A DNA stretch of 64,000 nucleotides from Pedobacter sp. HDW13 (GCF_011303555.1 NZ_CP049868.1:2294001-2358000); one strand, 5' to 3'. Counted from the first letter of the stretch, positions 36,238 to 44,343 are shown. Notes: generated by a model from the letters alone, not told the origin. A program made the numbers and translations.

Positions 36238-37201
36238 AATATACAGTCAGCAAGATATCGACCAACTGGTTATTAACCGGGATGGTGAAACCAAACTTGG
36301 CGAAAGGGTAGTGTCATATCCTTTCAATGATGGTGCTGTTTTGACGGCTGTTTTAGCCAATAGCGAAGCTAAGTTTGTGCTATTAGGCATTCCTGAGGAT
36401 ATTGGTGTACGGGCCAATTTTGGCATCGCAGGTGCGGCATCCGCCTGGCGTACAAGTTTGGTTACCTTTTTGAATATTCAAAGCAACCGGTTTTTAAAGG
36501 GGGATGAAATTTTGGTCCTTGGTCATTTTGAAATTAAGGAACCGGCAGATTCGTCGGTTGCCGGACTGAGGAAAAAGGTTGAAGAAATCGATAACCTGGT
36601 TTATCCGGTAATTGAAAAAATTGTTGCGGCAGGGAAAATCCCAATTGTAATTGGTGGAGGGCATAACAATGCTTTTCCTTTGATTAAGGGGGTTGCTTCG
36701 GCCAAAAAGGCACCAATTAATGTGCTGAATATCGATGCCCATGCAGATTTAAGATCGCTTGAAGGAAGGCATAGCGGAAACGGATTTTCTTACGCTTTAA
36801 AAGAAAATTACCTGAACCATTATTTGATGTATGGTTTGCATCAGAATTACAATAATGAGGCTATTTTGGATCAGATTGAAACCAATCTGAAGCTTGATGC
36901 GGTATTTTTCGAAGATATTTTAACCGGAGGAGTTGATTTTAACGGATTTTTAAGCAAAGTTGAAGGTGCGCCAGGCTTGGAAATTGATGTAGATTGTATT
37001 CAGCATGTGCTATCAAGCGCTGAAACACCATCTGGTTTTGCTGCAAACGAGATTCGGAAACTGATTTTGAGCAGTAACAGGCAGTTTGCTTATTTGCATA
37101 TCTGCGAAGGGGCTACCCGTATGCTAGATGGGCGGGTGAGCAGGTTAACGGCGAAGCTGATTGCGTATTTGGTGAGCGACTTTGTGAAAGCGCAAAAGTA
37201 A
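36224..37201 (+). CDS. hutG: Formimidoylglutamase (arginase family)
   Basis: A 325-residue manganese-dependent ureohydrolase which converts formiminoglutamate to glutamate and formamide. Arginase-family metal ligands are visible in IGGGHNNAFP, NIDAHADLR and LEIDVDCIQ. It overlaps hutI by 14 bases in another frame, a translationally coupled two-gene hut segment. A small ORF and the cyclo-ligase gene run in the opposite direction after it. Confidence 0.92.
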   Translation: MDSFKIYSQQDIDQLVINRDGETKLGERVVSYPFNDGAVLTAVLANSEAKFVLLGIPEDIGVRANFGIAGAASAWRTSLVTFLNIQSNRFLKGDEILVLGHFEIKEPADSSVAGLRKKVEEIDNLVYPVIEKIVAAGKIPIVIGGGHNNAFPLIKGVASAKKAPINVLNIDAHADLRSLEGRHSGNGFSYALKENYLNHYLMYGLHQNYNNEAILDQIETNLKLDAVFFEDILTGGVDFNGFLSKVEGAPGLEIDVDCIQHVLSSAETPSGFAANEIRKLILSSNRQFAYLHICEGATRMLDGRVSRLTAKLIAYLVSDFVKAQK

Positions 37202-37246
37202 GTTTAATGTAACTTCATTTTCTGGTGGGGAGATGCTGAAATATCG

Positions 37247-37405
37247 TTATAGATGTTCAGCTTCGTATTTCTCGCCAGCTTTTAACATGAGTTCAATCTG
37301 CTTTAAATCATCGGCAGTCAGCTCTTCCTTCTCTTGCAATTCGAACACGGCAATCATATTGTCTTCGTACTGCTTTTCGGTTTTAATAACGATCTCCTGT
37401 GCCAT
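37247..37405 (-). CDS. 52-residue acidic protein, HigA N-terminus-like
   Basis: This ORF reads MAQEIVIKTEKQYEDNMIAV at its start and ends KAGEKYEAEHL. It lies 6 bases after the cyclo-ligase gene on the same strand, so cotranscription is likely. The pattern (IKTEKQYED, then a helix with ADDLKQIELMLKAGEKYE) resembles the N-terminal helical region of HigA-type antitoxins, which precedes their helix-turn-helix; here no DNA-binding domain follows and no toxin gene is adjacent. It is therefore best called a small conserved-looking hypothetical. Confidence 0.55.
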   Translation of the reverse strand: MAQEIVIKTEKQYEDNMIAVFELQEKEELTADDLKQIELMLKAGEKYEAEHL

Positions 37406-37411
37406 TTTAAT

Positions 37412-37972
37412 TTAAAATTTTATTATTGCTGTTGGTGTTATGCAAAAATCCAAACGGATATCGTGTTCGTTCACATCATCTATTTTTTCAATTGCAGGGT
37501 ACAAAGATAAGCCTATTTTCTGAGCATTTATATTTTGCAGAAAGCGATCGTAAAAACCCTTGCCATAACCCGCGCGGTAGCCTTGTAAATCGAATGCCAG
37601 AAGCGGAACAATAACCAGGTCAATCTCATCCTGATGCAGTTTCCCATTTTGCGGTTCGAGAATCTGATAGGTGTTTTTCTTTAAATCCTCTAAGCCAATA
37701 TACTCATGATGGGTCATCAGTGCCGTTTCGAAATCGGCTTTGGGTACAATAATCTTAATTTCAGGATGGTTTGTCGTCAGCCAGTCGATCAGCAGGAAGG
37801 TATCGGGCTCTTTCTTTTCAGTAATTGACAAGAAGATGTGAATGCTTTTAATTTTGCTAAAATCGAGCGTTTTAAACTGATTTAAGAGCGCTTTGTTAAG
37901 CTCTTGATAAGTGGCGTCATCTAATCGCAATCTATCTTTTAACGCTTGTTTTCTGATGTCGGCTTTTAGCAT
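37412..37972 (-). CDS. 5-formyltetrahydrofolate cyclo-ligase
   Basis: A 186-residue cytoplasmic enzyme that uses ATP to convert 5-formyl-THF into 5,10-methenyl-THF. The phosphate-binding and substrate motif GYRAGYGKGFYDRFL is intact, preceded by DLVIVPLLAFD, and the N-terminus shows the usual basic helix (ADIRKQALKDRLRL). A near-consensus -7 box (TACCTTTA, 37977-37984) ends 4 bases before the ATG, so its mRNA is probably leaderless. The C1 link with the neighbouring hut genes (formamide/formyl groups) is suggestive only. Confidence 0.92.
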   Translation of the reverse strand: MLKADIRKQALKDRLRLDDATYQELNKALLNQFKTLDFSKIKSIHIFLSITEKKEPDTFLLIDWLTTNHPEIKIIVPKADFETALMTHHEYIGLEDLKKNTYQILEPQNGKLHQDEIDLVIVPLLAFDLQGYRAGYGKGFYDRFLQNINAQKIGLSLYPAIEKIDDVNEHDIRLDFCITPTAIIKF

Positions 37973-38037
37973 AATCGTAAAGGTAAATATTTTACAGGCC
38001 TGTAAGGTTTTTAATTGCAGGTCTAAAAAACGGAAAT

Positions 38038-38072
38038 AAAAAAGCCTCTAAAGATTAAACTTCAGAGGCTTT
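38038..38072 (-). terminator. Terminator of the first efp gene
   Basis: On the minus strand AAGCCTCTGAAG pairs with TTTAGAGGCTT, followed by a T6 tract, 18 bases after the stop. Confidence 0.85.
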
Positions 38073-38090
38073 GGAATACTATTGGTTAAA

Positions 38091-38651
38091 TTACTTTACA
38101 CGCTCAACGTAGTCGCCGGTGCGGGTATCGATTTTAATTTTATCTCCCTGATTTACGAACATCGGAACTTTAACTTCAACACCGTTTTCAAGCGTAGCTG
38201 CTTTTAAGGCGTTTGTCGAAGTGTCGCCTTTAACTGCAGGCTCCGAATAAGTAATTTCAAATTCAGCAAAGTTTGGTAATTGTGCCATAATTGCTTCGTC
38301 GCTTTCCATCGAAACAATGATGTTCATACCTTCTTTTAAAAATTTAATTGCCGAACCGAATAAAGTTTTCTCAACGTTAAATTGCTCGTAAGAGTTGTTG
38401 TCCATAACTACCAGGTAGTTACCATCTTCATAAAGGTATTGGTAGTCGTTGGTTTCTACACGACAGATTTCTACAGCCTCGTCGGTATTCATACGGGCTT
38501 CTACAATTCTACCTGTTTTAATGTTGCGGAATTTACCAGTGTAAAATGCACCACCTTTACCAGGTGTGCGGTGATTCCATTCGTCAACAGTAACCAGTTC
38601 GTTGTTTACACGAAGAATGTTACCTGTTTTAATTTCTGATGCTTTAGCCAT
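38091..38651 (-). CDS. efp: Translation elongation factor P, canonical copy
   Basis: A 186-residue three-domain EF-P that relieves ribosomes stalled at proline runs. The tip of domain I reads RTPGKGGAF, with the modifiable lysine K32 in place, and domain III ends GDYVERVK. It is the second of two adjacent efp genes of identical length. A consensus -7 box lies 47 bases upstream and a strong terminator follows, so it forms its own unit. This is presumably the working EF-P of the cell. Confidence 0.95.
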   Translation of the reverse strand: MAKASEIKTGNILRVNNELVTVDEWNHRTPGKGGAFYTGKFRNIKTGRIVEARMNTDEAVEICRVETNDYQYLYEDGNYLVVMDNNSYEQFNVEKTLFGSAIKFLKEGMNIIVSMESDEAIMAQLPNFAEFEITYSEPAVKGDTSTNALKAATLENGVEVKVPMFVNQGDKIKIDTRTGDYVERVK

Positions 38652-38698
38652 ATGTTGTTATCCTGAATTGGATTTAATATTTCTGTTTTTTGCGTTGG

Positions 38699-38706
38699 CA
38701 AAGGTA
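38699..38706 (-). promoter_or_regulatory. -7 box of the canonical efp gene
   Basis: TACCTTTG on the minus strand, between the two efp genes; indicates independent transcription of the downstream copy. Confidence 0.5.
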
Positions 38707-38783
38707 AAATTATTTTAATAAAAACCTATAAAGGTTTAAGGCATAAGGCTTAGGGTTTAGTCCGTTGTAAGCCTTTGCTTTTA

Positions 38784-39344
38784 CTATTTTACCCTTTCCA
38801 TATAATCGCCGGTTTTGGTATCAACTTTAACCTTATCCCCCTGATTAATAAATAAAGGCACCCTTATTTCTGCACCAGTTTCAACAGTTGCATATTTTTG
38901 GGCACTGGTAGAAGTATCGCCTTTAACTGCAGGTTCGGTGTAAGTAATTTCAAGCTCAACACTGTTGGGTAACTGGGCTACAATCGGTTCGTCGCTTTCA
39001 AATGCGATGGTCACATTCATGCCTTCTTTTAAAAATTTGATTGCATTGCCGAAAAGAAGCTTCGGGATATTGTGCTGATCGAAAGTGTTGTTGTCCATCA
39101 CCACAAGATAATCGCCATCCTCATACAGATATTGGTAATCGTTGGTTTCTACACGGCAAATAGTAACCTCTTCATCGGTACGGAAACGGTACTCTACAAT
39201 TTTACCTGTTTTTACGTTCCGCATACGTGACTGATAGAAAGCCCTTAAATTTCCCGGGGTGCGGTGGATGTATTCTTCAACACTTACCAACTCTCCGTTA
39301 AAACGAAGTACGTTTCCGCTTTTTACTTCTGATGCCTTTGCCAT
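38784..39344 (-). CDS. EF-P paralogue lacking the tip lysine
   Basis: Also 186 residues and clearly homologous along its length to the adjacent EF-P (shared CRVETNDYQYLYEDG, LVVMDNN, SEPAVKGDTST-like TEPAVKGDTST). At the functional tip PGKGGAF is replaced by PGNLRAF, so the modifiable lysine is N32 and the next two glycines are Leu-Arg. Domain II and III are well conserved, so it is not a decaying copy. It lies 132 bases upstream of the canonical gene with its own -7 box. Possible roles: an EF-P active without modification, or one with another target. Confidence 0.93.
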   Translation of the reverse strand: MAKASEVKSGNVLRFNGELVSVEEYIHRTPGNLRAFYQSRMRNVKTGKIVEYRFRTDEEVTICRVETNDYQYLYEDGDYLVVMDNNTFDQHNIPKLLFGNAIKFLKEGMNVTIAFESDEPIVAQLPNSVELEITYTEPAVKGDTSTSAQKYATVETGAEIRVPLFINQGDKVKVDTKTGDYMERVK

Positions 39345-39381
39345 TTGATAATAAAATATTGTTTTGTCAATTTTTGAATGC

Positions 39382-39389
39382 CAAAGTTA
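39382..39389 (-). promoter_or_regulatory. -7 box of the EF-P paralogue gene
   Basis: TAACTTTG on the minus strand, 37 bases before the start codon. It shows the gene need not be read through from the small RNA upstream. Confidence 0.5.
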
Positions 39390-39425
39390 AAAAAAAGGAA
39401 TGTAATCCTTAAAGCCGATCGCTCA

Positions 39426-39473
39426 AAACCTCACAAGTTAGAGCATGTGTAAAAAATATAAGCTGTGAGGTTT
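39426..39473. repeat. AAACCTCACA palindromic repeat, copy 2
   Basis: AAACCTCACA (39426-39435) and TGTGAGGTTT (39464-39473) over a 28-base centre. Confidence 0.5.
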
Positions 39474-39498
39474 GGTGTTTGAAGAAAAATACCTGTAT

Positions 39499-39665
39499 AA
39501 AAGAAATGCCTTTGGGAACCACTCCAAAGGCATAATCAACCTAAACCTCAAACTAAACTATGAAAAACTCTTTGCCTTTGCAGGCGTATATTTTGGATTC
39601 TGCCAAAGCAGAAATTTAATCTTTTCCTTGAAGAGATAAATTTAATATTTGTTTCTCTTTTTGGT
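39499..39665 (-). ncRNA. Candidate structured small RNA upstream of the EF-P paralogue
   Basis: On the minus strand a consensus promoter (39670-39699) leads into about 165 bases with no sizeable ORF, ending in a strong terminator. Hairpins in order are: a long stem of AAATTTA with TAAATTT extended by TCT/AGA pairs (39612-39643), TTCTGC/GCAGAA with a 4-base loop (39598-39613), GCCT/AGGC (39574-39585), and the terminator ATGCCTTTGG/CCAAAGGCAT (39506-39533) followed by TTCTTTT. CAAAGGCA at 39573-39580 could also pair with TGCCTTTG of the terminator arm, which would prevent termination. It may therefore be a free small RNA or a terminator-controlled leader of the downstream efp paralogue. The remaining gap (39345-39778) holds only repeats. 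Confidence 0.55.
39506..39533 (-). terminator. Terminator hairpin of the candidate small RNA
   Basis: ATGCCTTTGG and CCAAAGGCAT, 10-bp perfect stem with 8-base loop, followed on the minus strand by TTCTTTT. Confidence 0.75.
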
Positions 39666-39669
39666 GGTG

Positions 39670-39699
39670 CAAAGGTAAGAACTATTTTTCAATTACAAA
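39670..39699 (-). promoter_or_regulatory. Consensus promoter of the candidate small RNA
   Basis: TTTG (39696-39699) and TACCTTTG (39670-39677) on the minus strand with an 18-base spacer, a perfect match to the Bacteroidota -33/-7 elements. No protein-coding gene starts within 300 bases downstream. Confidence 0.7.
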
Positions 39700-39778
39700 A
39701 TATTTTTTGAAAAAATTATTTATAATACAAATGTATGACAAAACAGGCATTTTGTATGCTGGGTTTTAGGTATTTAAT

Positions 39779-40393
39779 TTACTTGTAATCAGCAATTTGA
39801 ATTTGATGATTGCAGAATTCGTATTCCTGAATTTGGTTCGATCCAATTATGGTTAAACGGTCTTTCGCAAAATTTTCAATCAGTTCACGGTACCAATTCA
39901 TTCCCTGGACGTCTAAATTGCTGGTTGGTTCGTCTAAAAATAAAATTGGTGTATCGGTACAACAGGCCAAAGCTAGTTTGGTTCTTTGTTTCATTCCAGA
40001 AGAAAAGTACTTAATTTCTTTGTTTGCTGCTTTTTCAAGTCCAAGGATACTAATCAGGCTTTTGGCATCAACGCCTGACGCAAAGTTTTTAAACTTGAAA
40101 TGAAAATCAATGATCTCCTTTAAGCTGAAAGTTTCTACCAGTTCTAGGTAGGGGGCAGCTAAACTGATGTGCCTGTAAATGTTTTCTATTGGTATATCGG
40201 TACCTTGAGAAAATGAAATCTCTCCTTCAGAAGGGGATAAGCTACCAGTTAATATGCTCAGCAAAGTAGATTTACCAGATCCGTTTGGGCCAAGTATAGC
40301 ATAACTGTTACCTGCACTAAATTCGGTATTCAGGTTCCTGAAAATCCATTCTTTGTTAAACCTCCGGCCAACGTTGTTTAAGCTTATTTTCAT
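39779..40393 (-). CDS. ABC transporter ATP-binding protein (orphan ATPase)
   Basis: A 204-residue stand-alone ABC ATPase, short for the family. Walker A is GPNGSGKST, the Q-loop region precedes the signature SSGMKQRTKLALA, and Walker B is ILFLDEPTSNLD. No permease gene is adjacent. It overlaps the GNAT gene start by 4 bases. Similar orphan ATPases lie between lpxA and efp in related genomes as I recall, but their partner is not established. Its job could be export of a lipid or lipoprotein or, given the location, translation-related. Confidence 0.88.
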   Translation of the reverse strand: MKISLNNVGRRFNKEWIFRNLNTEFSAGNSYAILGPNGSGKSTLLSILTGSLSPSEGEISFSQGTDIPIENIYRHISLAAPYLELVETFSLKEIIDFHFKFKNFASGVDAKSLISILGLEKAANKEIKYFSSGMKQRTKLALACCTDTPILFLDEPTSNLDVQGMNWYRELIENFAKDRLTIIGSNQIQEYEFCNHQIQIADYK

Positions 40394-40890
40394 TTATTTG
40401 GTATCAAGTGTCGAGTATCAAGTATTGTAGGAGTATTGAGTTGCTTTAACATACAAACACTATTATCAACACCAATATATTGCCCGTAGTTTGAGATAAT
40501 CTGGTAGCCAGCCTTTTGATACAGGGCTATGGCTTCGGGTTGTTTTTTACCGGTTTCTAAAACGCAGGCGCTAAAACCAATTTCGGTAGCCCAGGTTTCA
40601 AGTTCGTTTAAAACGCTGGCTGCAATACCCTGCTTTCTGCTGTCGGGATGAACAAACATCCGTTTTACTTCGGCCTGGCTGGTGGAAAATGGCTTGATTG
40701 CGCCACAGCCTATGGGATTATTGTTCTGGTAAGCTACAATCACTTCTTTAATGGCGTCAACTTTGTTGAACTGGGCATAGAAAGCATGTTCATCGCCATC
40801 TCTAACGGCTAAATCGCGATCCAACAGGCTAACCAATTTTCTGAAATCGGCATTATCTGAACTGGTTCTGATTAGCGTTAAATCACTCAT
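40390..40890 (-). CDS. GNAT-family N-acetyltransferase
   Basis: A 166-residue single GNAT domain. The acetyl-CoA binding stretch VKRMFVHPDSRKQGIAASVL (motif A, R/Q-x-x-G-x-A) is clear, followed by GFSACVLETGKKQPEAIALY and YQKAGYQII. Substrate unknown. Its stop overlaps the ABC ATPase start by 4 bases, and it lies 68 bases after lpxA on the same strand. Confidence 0.88.
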   Translation of the reverse strand: MSDLTLIRTSSDNADFRKLVSLLDRDLAVRDGDEHAFYAQFNKVDAIKEVIVAYQNNNPIGCGAIKPFSTSQAEVKRMFVHPDSRKQGIAASVLNELETWATEIGFSACVLETGKKQPEAIALYQKAGYQIISNYGQYIGVDNSVCMLKQLNTPTILDTRHLIPNK

Positions 40891-40958
40891 GAATGTTTAT
40901 TTTGAGTTTAAGGCAAGGTTTTGCCCTCTGCCTTAAACCTTTCAGCCTTTTACCTTTA

Positions 40959-41744
40959 TTAGCTTCCCATGCCGAAACCCTTCATCACCCCACGGTTAGA
41001 GTTGCGGATAAAATCTACAATCTCGTCGCGGATTTCAGTAGGCTTAAATTCGGCTTCGATCATATCCAAAGCTTTGGTTACGTTATTGTGTTTAACGAAA
41101 AGTACACGGTAAATTTCCTGTATTTCGTCAATCTGCTCGTTAGTAAAACCTCTTCTTCTTAAGCCAACAGAGTTAATACCTGCGTAAGAAAGCGGCTCGC
41201 GTGCAGCTTTAACATAAGGCGGAACATCTTTACGTACTAAGGAACCACCGGTTACGAAAGCGTAAGAACCTACTTTAACAAACTGGTGAATAGCCACCAG
41301 GCCTGCAAGTACCACATTATTACCAATGGTAATGTGGCCTGCTAAAGTGGTGCTGTTAGAGAAAATACAGTTGTTTCCTACTTCGCAATCGTGCGCAATG
41401 TGCGAATAAGCCTGAATTAGGCAGTTGCTGCCGATCACGGTTTTCCATTTATCTTTAGTGCCGCGGTTAATGGTAACACACTCACGAATGGTAGTGTTGT
41501 CGCCAATTTCTGCAGTGGTAATTTCTCCTGCAAATTTTAAGTCCTGTGGTTCGCCGGAAATAACGGCACCTGGAAAAATGCGGCAGTTTTTACCAATACG
41601 TGCACCATCCATAATGGTCACGTTCGATCCAATCCAGGTTCCTTCTCCAATTACAACGTCTTTATGTATCACTACAAAAGGTTCGATTACCACGTTTTCG
41701 GCAATTTTTGCCTGAGGATGTATATATGCTAAAGGTTGTATCAT
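40959..41744 (-). CDS. lpxA: UDP-N-acetylglucosamine acyltransferase
   Basis: A 261-residue left-handed beta-helix enzyme, first step of lipid A synthesis. Hexapeptide repeats such as IGEGTWIGSNVTIMDGARIG run through residues 10-190, with catalytic histidine in SHIAHDCEVG and a C-terminal helical domain (YAGINSVGLRRRGFTNEQID). Its ATG overlaps the last base of the lpxC/fabZ stop, part of a lpxD-lpxC/fabZ-lpxA run. Confidence 0.96.
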   Translation of the reverse strand: MIQPLAYIHPQAKIAENVVIEPFVVIHKDVVIGEGTWIGSNVTIMDGARIGKNCRIFPGAVISGEPQDLKFAGEITTAEIGDNTTIRECVTINRGTKDKWKTVIGSNCLIQAYSHIAHDCEVGNNCIFSNSTTLAGHITIGNNVVLAGLVAIHQFVKVGSYAFVTGGSLVRKDVPPYVKAAREPLSYAGINSVGLRRRGFTNEQIDEIQEIYRVLFVKHNNVTKALDMIEAEFKPTEIRDEIVDFIRNSNRGVMKGFGMGS

Positions 41745-43155
41745 TATTGAGCGGGTTCTGCTTGTTTAACTTTTGAAATTTGGGCCATCATTTCGGCTTC
41801 GACAACGATTTTTTCGCCAACCATACCCACACCTTTCATCTGGGCAATACCCCTTCTGATTGGTTCGAGCAAATCGCAACGGAAAACAATAGTATCGCCT
41901 GGAAGCACCTGTGCCCTGAAACGTACGTTATCTATTTTTAAGAAATAGGTTAAATAGTTTCTTGGGTCTGGAACGGTACTTAAAACCAAAATACCGCCAA
42001 CCTGAGCCATAGCTTCAATCTGGATTACTCCAGGAAAAACCGGCGCACCAGGGAAATGCCCTTTAAAAAACTCTTCGTTCATGGTTACGTTTTTAACGCC
42101 CACTACGTGGTTTTTTGATAATTCTAATATCTTATCTACAAATAAAAATGGTTGACGGTGTGGCAAAATGTCCATAATCTGAACCACATCATATAATGGT
42201 TTTGCACTTGGATCGTAAACCTTTTGTACTTTTTTGTTTTTCTCTTTTTTAATGGCTGCCTTAATTTTTTTTGCAAAGGCAACATTGGCTGCGTGGCCGG
42301 GGCGTGCTGCCATAATATGGCCTTTTAAGTGCATGCCAACCAAAGCTAAATCGCCAATCATATCCAGTAGTTTATGACGGGCAGGCTCGTTCTGGTAGCG
42401 TAGCTCCATATTGTTTAATATTCCCTGCGGGGCAACATCTATATCTTTGCGGTTGAAAAGCTTAGCCAAATGACTCAATTCGTCTTTGGTAACTTCTTTA
42501 TCAACAATTACAATCGCGTTATTTAAATCGCCTCCTTTAATCAGGTTGTGCGATAACTGGTATTCTAATTCGTGCAAGAAACAGAAAGTACGGCACGAAG
42601 CGATTTCTTTTTTGAACTCGGCAATGGTGTTAATGCCGGCATGCTGACTGCCTAAAACAGGCGAGTTATAATCAATCATACAGGTAAAACGGTAGTCGTC
42701 AAGCGGCATAGCCACAATCTCTACTTTCCTGTCTTCTTCTGTATAGGTAATGTTATGAGGGATGGTGAAGTATTCGCGATCGGCATTTTGCTCTACAGTA
42801 CCTACTTCTTCCAATAAATCGACAAACTGGATTGAGCTGCCATCCATAATCGGGGTTTCAGGCCCGTCTAATTTGATTAGCACATTATCGAGGTCCATTC
42901 CGATCAATGAAGCCATTACGTGCTCAACAGTGCTTACGCTGGCGCCGTTTTGGGTAATGGTAGTTCCGCGCGAAGTATCGGTTACATTATCAGCATCCGC
43001 TTCGATAATCGGGTGCCCATCTAAATCGATGCGTTGAAATTTAAAACCATGATTTTCGGGGCAGGGCAAAATGTTAAAGTAACATTAGCGCCTGTGTGTA
43101 AACCAACACCAGATGCTGATATTTCTTGCTTAATCGTTTTTTGTCTAACGTTCAT
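41744..43155 (-). pseudogene. lpxC/fabZ: Fused LpxC deacetylase / FabZ dehydratase gene, frameshifted near the 5' end
   Basis: The true start is ATG at 43155, overlapping the lpxD stop. The first 32 codons (MNVRQKTIKQEISASGVGLH, then TGANVTLTFCPA) are in one frame, and the rest (PENHGFKFQRIDLDG onward) in another. Restoring one C in the C4 run (G4 on the plus strand, 43058-43061) rebuilds a 470-residue protein. The LpxC half carries zinc-binding EHVMASL and DMIGDLALVGMHLKGHIMAA; the FabZ half shows ILPHRQPFLFVDKI and HFPGAPVFPGVIQIEAMAQ with its catalytic histidine and glutamate. LpxC makes the committed step of lipid A, so the break is probably an assembly error. An ORF opening at 43069 with TTG would lack the HTG metal ligand region. 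Confidence 0.88.
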
Positions 43156-44221
43156 TGTGTAATGTATTCTTTTCCAGTTCAGCTGTAAGCTTTTTCAATT
43201 CCTCTTCGAGTGCGTTAATTCTTTTTTCTACATCGGGGAGGTGTTTGAAAATTACCGATGCGCGCATCCAGTTGCGCAATGGTTGGGCAGGACTGCCGTG
43301 CCATTGTTTATTTTCTTCTGTAATGTTAAAGTTAATGCCTGCCTGCGCCCCAATTTGGGTGCCTTTGGCTAAGGTTAAATGGCCTGCAATGCCAACCTGG
43401 CCACCCACAACACTGTTAGGGCCAATTTTTGTGCTTCCCGAAATGCCTGATTGTGCCGCTAGAACGGTGTTTTCGCCAATTTCTACATTATGGGCAATCT
43501 GAATCAGGTTATCGATTTTTGCGCCTTTTTTTACAATGGTCGATCCCATGGTTGCACGGTCTACAGTAGTATTGGCGCCAATTTCTACATCATCTTCAAT
43601 TACCACATTCCCAATTTGAGGGATTTTATTGTATGTGCCGTCTTTTTGAGGGGCAAAACCAAAACCATCGCTTCCAATAACCGTATTGGCGTGAATTATT
43701 ACGCGGCTACCAATTACCGAATTGTGGTAAACTTTTACACCCGGGTAAAAAGTAGTGTTTTCGCCAATTTTAGAATGTGCACCAATAAAAACCTGCGTAT
43801 TTATTTTACAGCCATCGGCAATTACAGCGTGCTCAGCCACATAGGCGAAAGCATCAATAAACACATTCTCCCCAATTTTTGCAGTTGGGTGCACGAAAGC
43901 CATTTTATCAATACCCGTTTGTGTGTTTTGTGCATTTACTGCTTCGTTGTATTTATCCAGCAGGATAGTAAAAGCGCTATATGGATTTTCTACACGCACC
44001 AAAGTGCTGGTGTAGGGCTGGGTTGGGGCAAAATCTTTAGATACGATTACAACTGATGCCTGAGTAGAATACAAAAAGTTTTCGTACTTAGGATTGGAAA
44101 GAAAAGACAAAGAGCCTTCCTTTCCGTCTTCTATTTTAGAGAGTTCGGTAACGGCTACGTCGGGGTTACCATCTATGGAACCGTTCAGAAACTGACTTAT
44201 CTGCTTGGCAGTAAATTGCAT
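43145..44221 (-). CDS. lpxD: UDP-3-O-(3-hydroxymyristoyl)glucosamine N-acyltransferase
   Basis: A 358-residue enzyme, third acyl step of lipid A synthesis. An N-terminal uridine-binding domain (MQFTAKQISQFLNGSIDGNP) precedes a left-handed beta-helix of hexapeptide repeats, with the catalytic histidine in LIQIAHNVEIG and a C-terminal coiled helix (VEKRINALEEELKKLTAELE). Its stop overlaps the start of lpxC. The consensus promoter ends only 4 bases before the ATG, indicating leaderless transcription. It heads the lpx operon. Confidence 0.95.
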   Translation of the reverse strand: MQFTAKQISQFLNGSIDGNPDVAVTELSKIEDGKEGSLSFLSNPKYENFLYSTQASVVIVSKDFAPTQPYTSTLVRVENPYSAFTILLDKYNEAVNAQNTQTGIDKMAFVHPTAKIGENVFIDAFAYVAEHAVIADGCKINTQVFIGAHSKIGENTTFYPGVKVYHNSVIGSRVIIHANTVIGSDGFGFAPQKDGTYNKIPQIGNVVIEDDVEIGANTTVDRATMGSTIVKKGAKIDNLIQIAHNVEIGENTVLAAQSGISGSTKIGPNSVVGGQVGIAGHLTLAKGTQIGAQAGINFNITEENKQWHGSPAQPLRNWMRASVIFKHLPDVEKRINALEEELKKLTAELEKNTLHNER

Positions 44222-44225
44222 CGTA

Positions 44226-44256
44226 CAAAGGTAAATGTTAAATTGATATGAACAAA
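44226..44256 (-). promoter_or_regulatory. Promoter of the lpx operon
   Basis: TTTG (44253-44256) and TACCTTTG (44226-44233) on the minus strand with a 19-base spacer, a perfect consensus. The -7 box ends 4 bases before the lpxD start codon, so transcription should begin at or about the ATG. Confidence 0.7.
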
Positions 44257-44343
44257 AAAACCTGCAACGGTTAAGCTGTGTATATTTTACACAATAATAA
44301 GACTTAAAACGGCAGTAAAAGTTAAATATTTTGTTAAATAAGC

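Noticed and set aside
39506..39533. Short ORF beginning at ATGCCTTTGG inside the terminator of the candidate small RNA
   Set aside because: About 27 residues, overlapping the terminator hairpin, without a ribosome binding site; no proline run that would suggest EF-P control.
41744..43069. LpxC/FabZ starting at TTG 43069
   Set aside because: It would lack the conserved N-terminus with the HTG ligand that is present in the other frame upstream.
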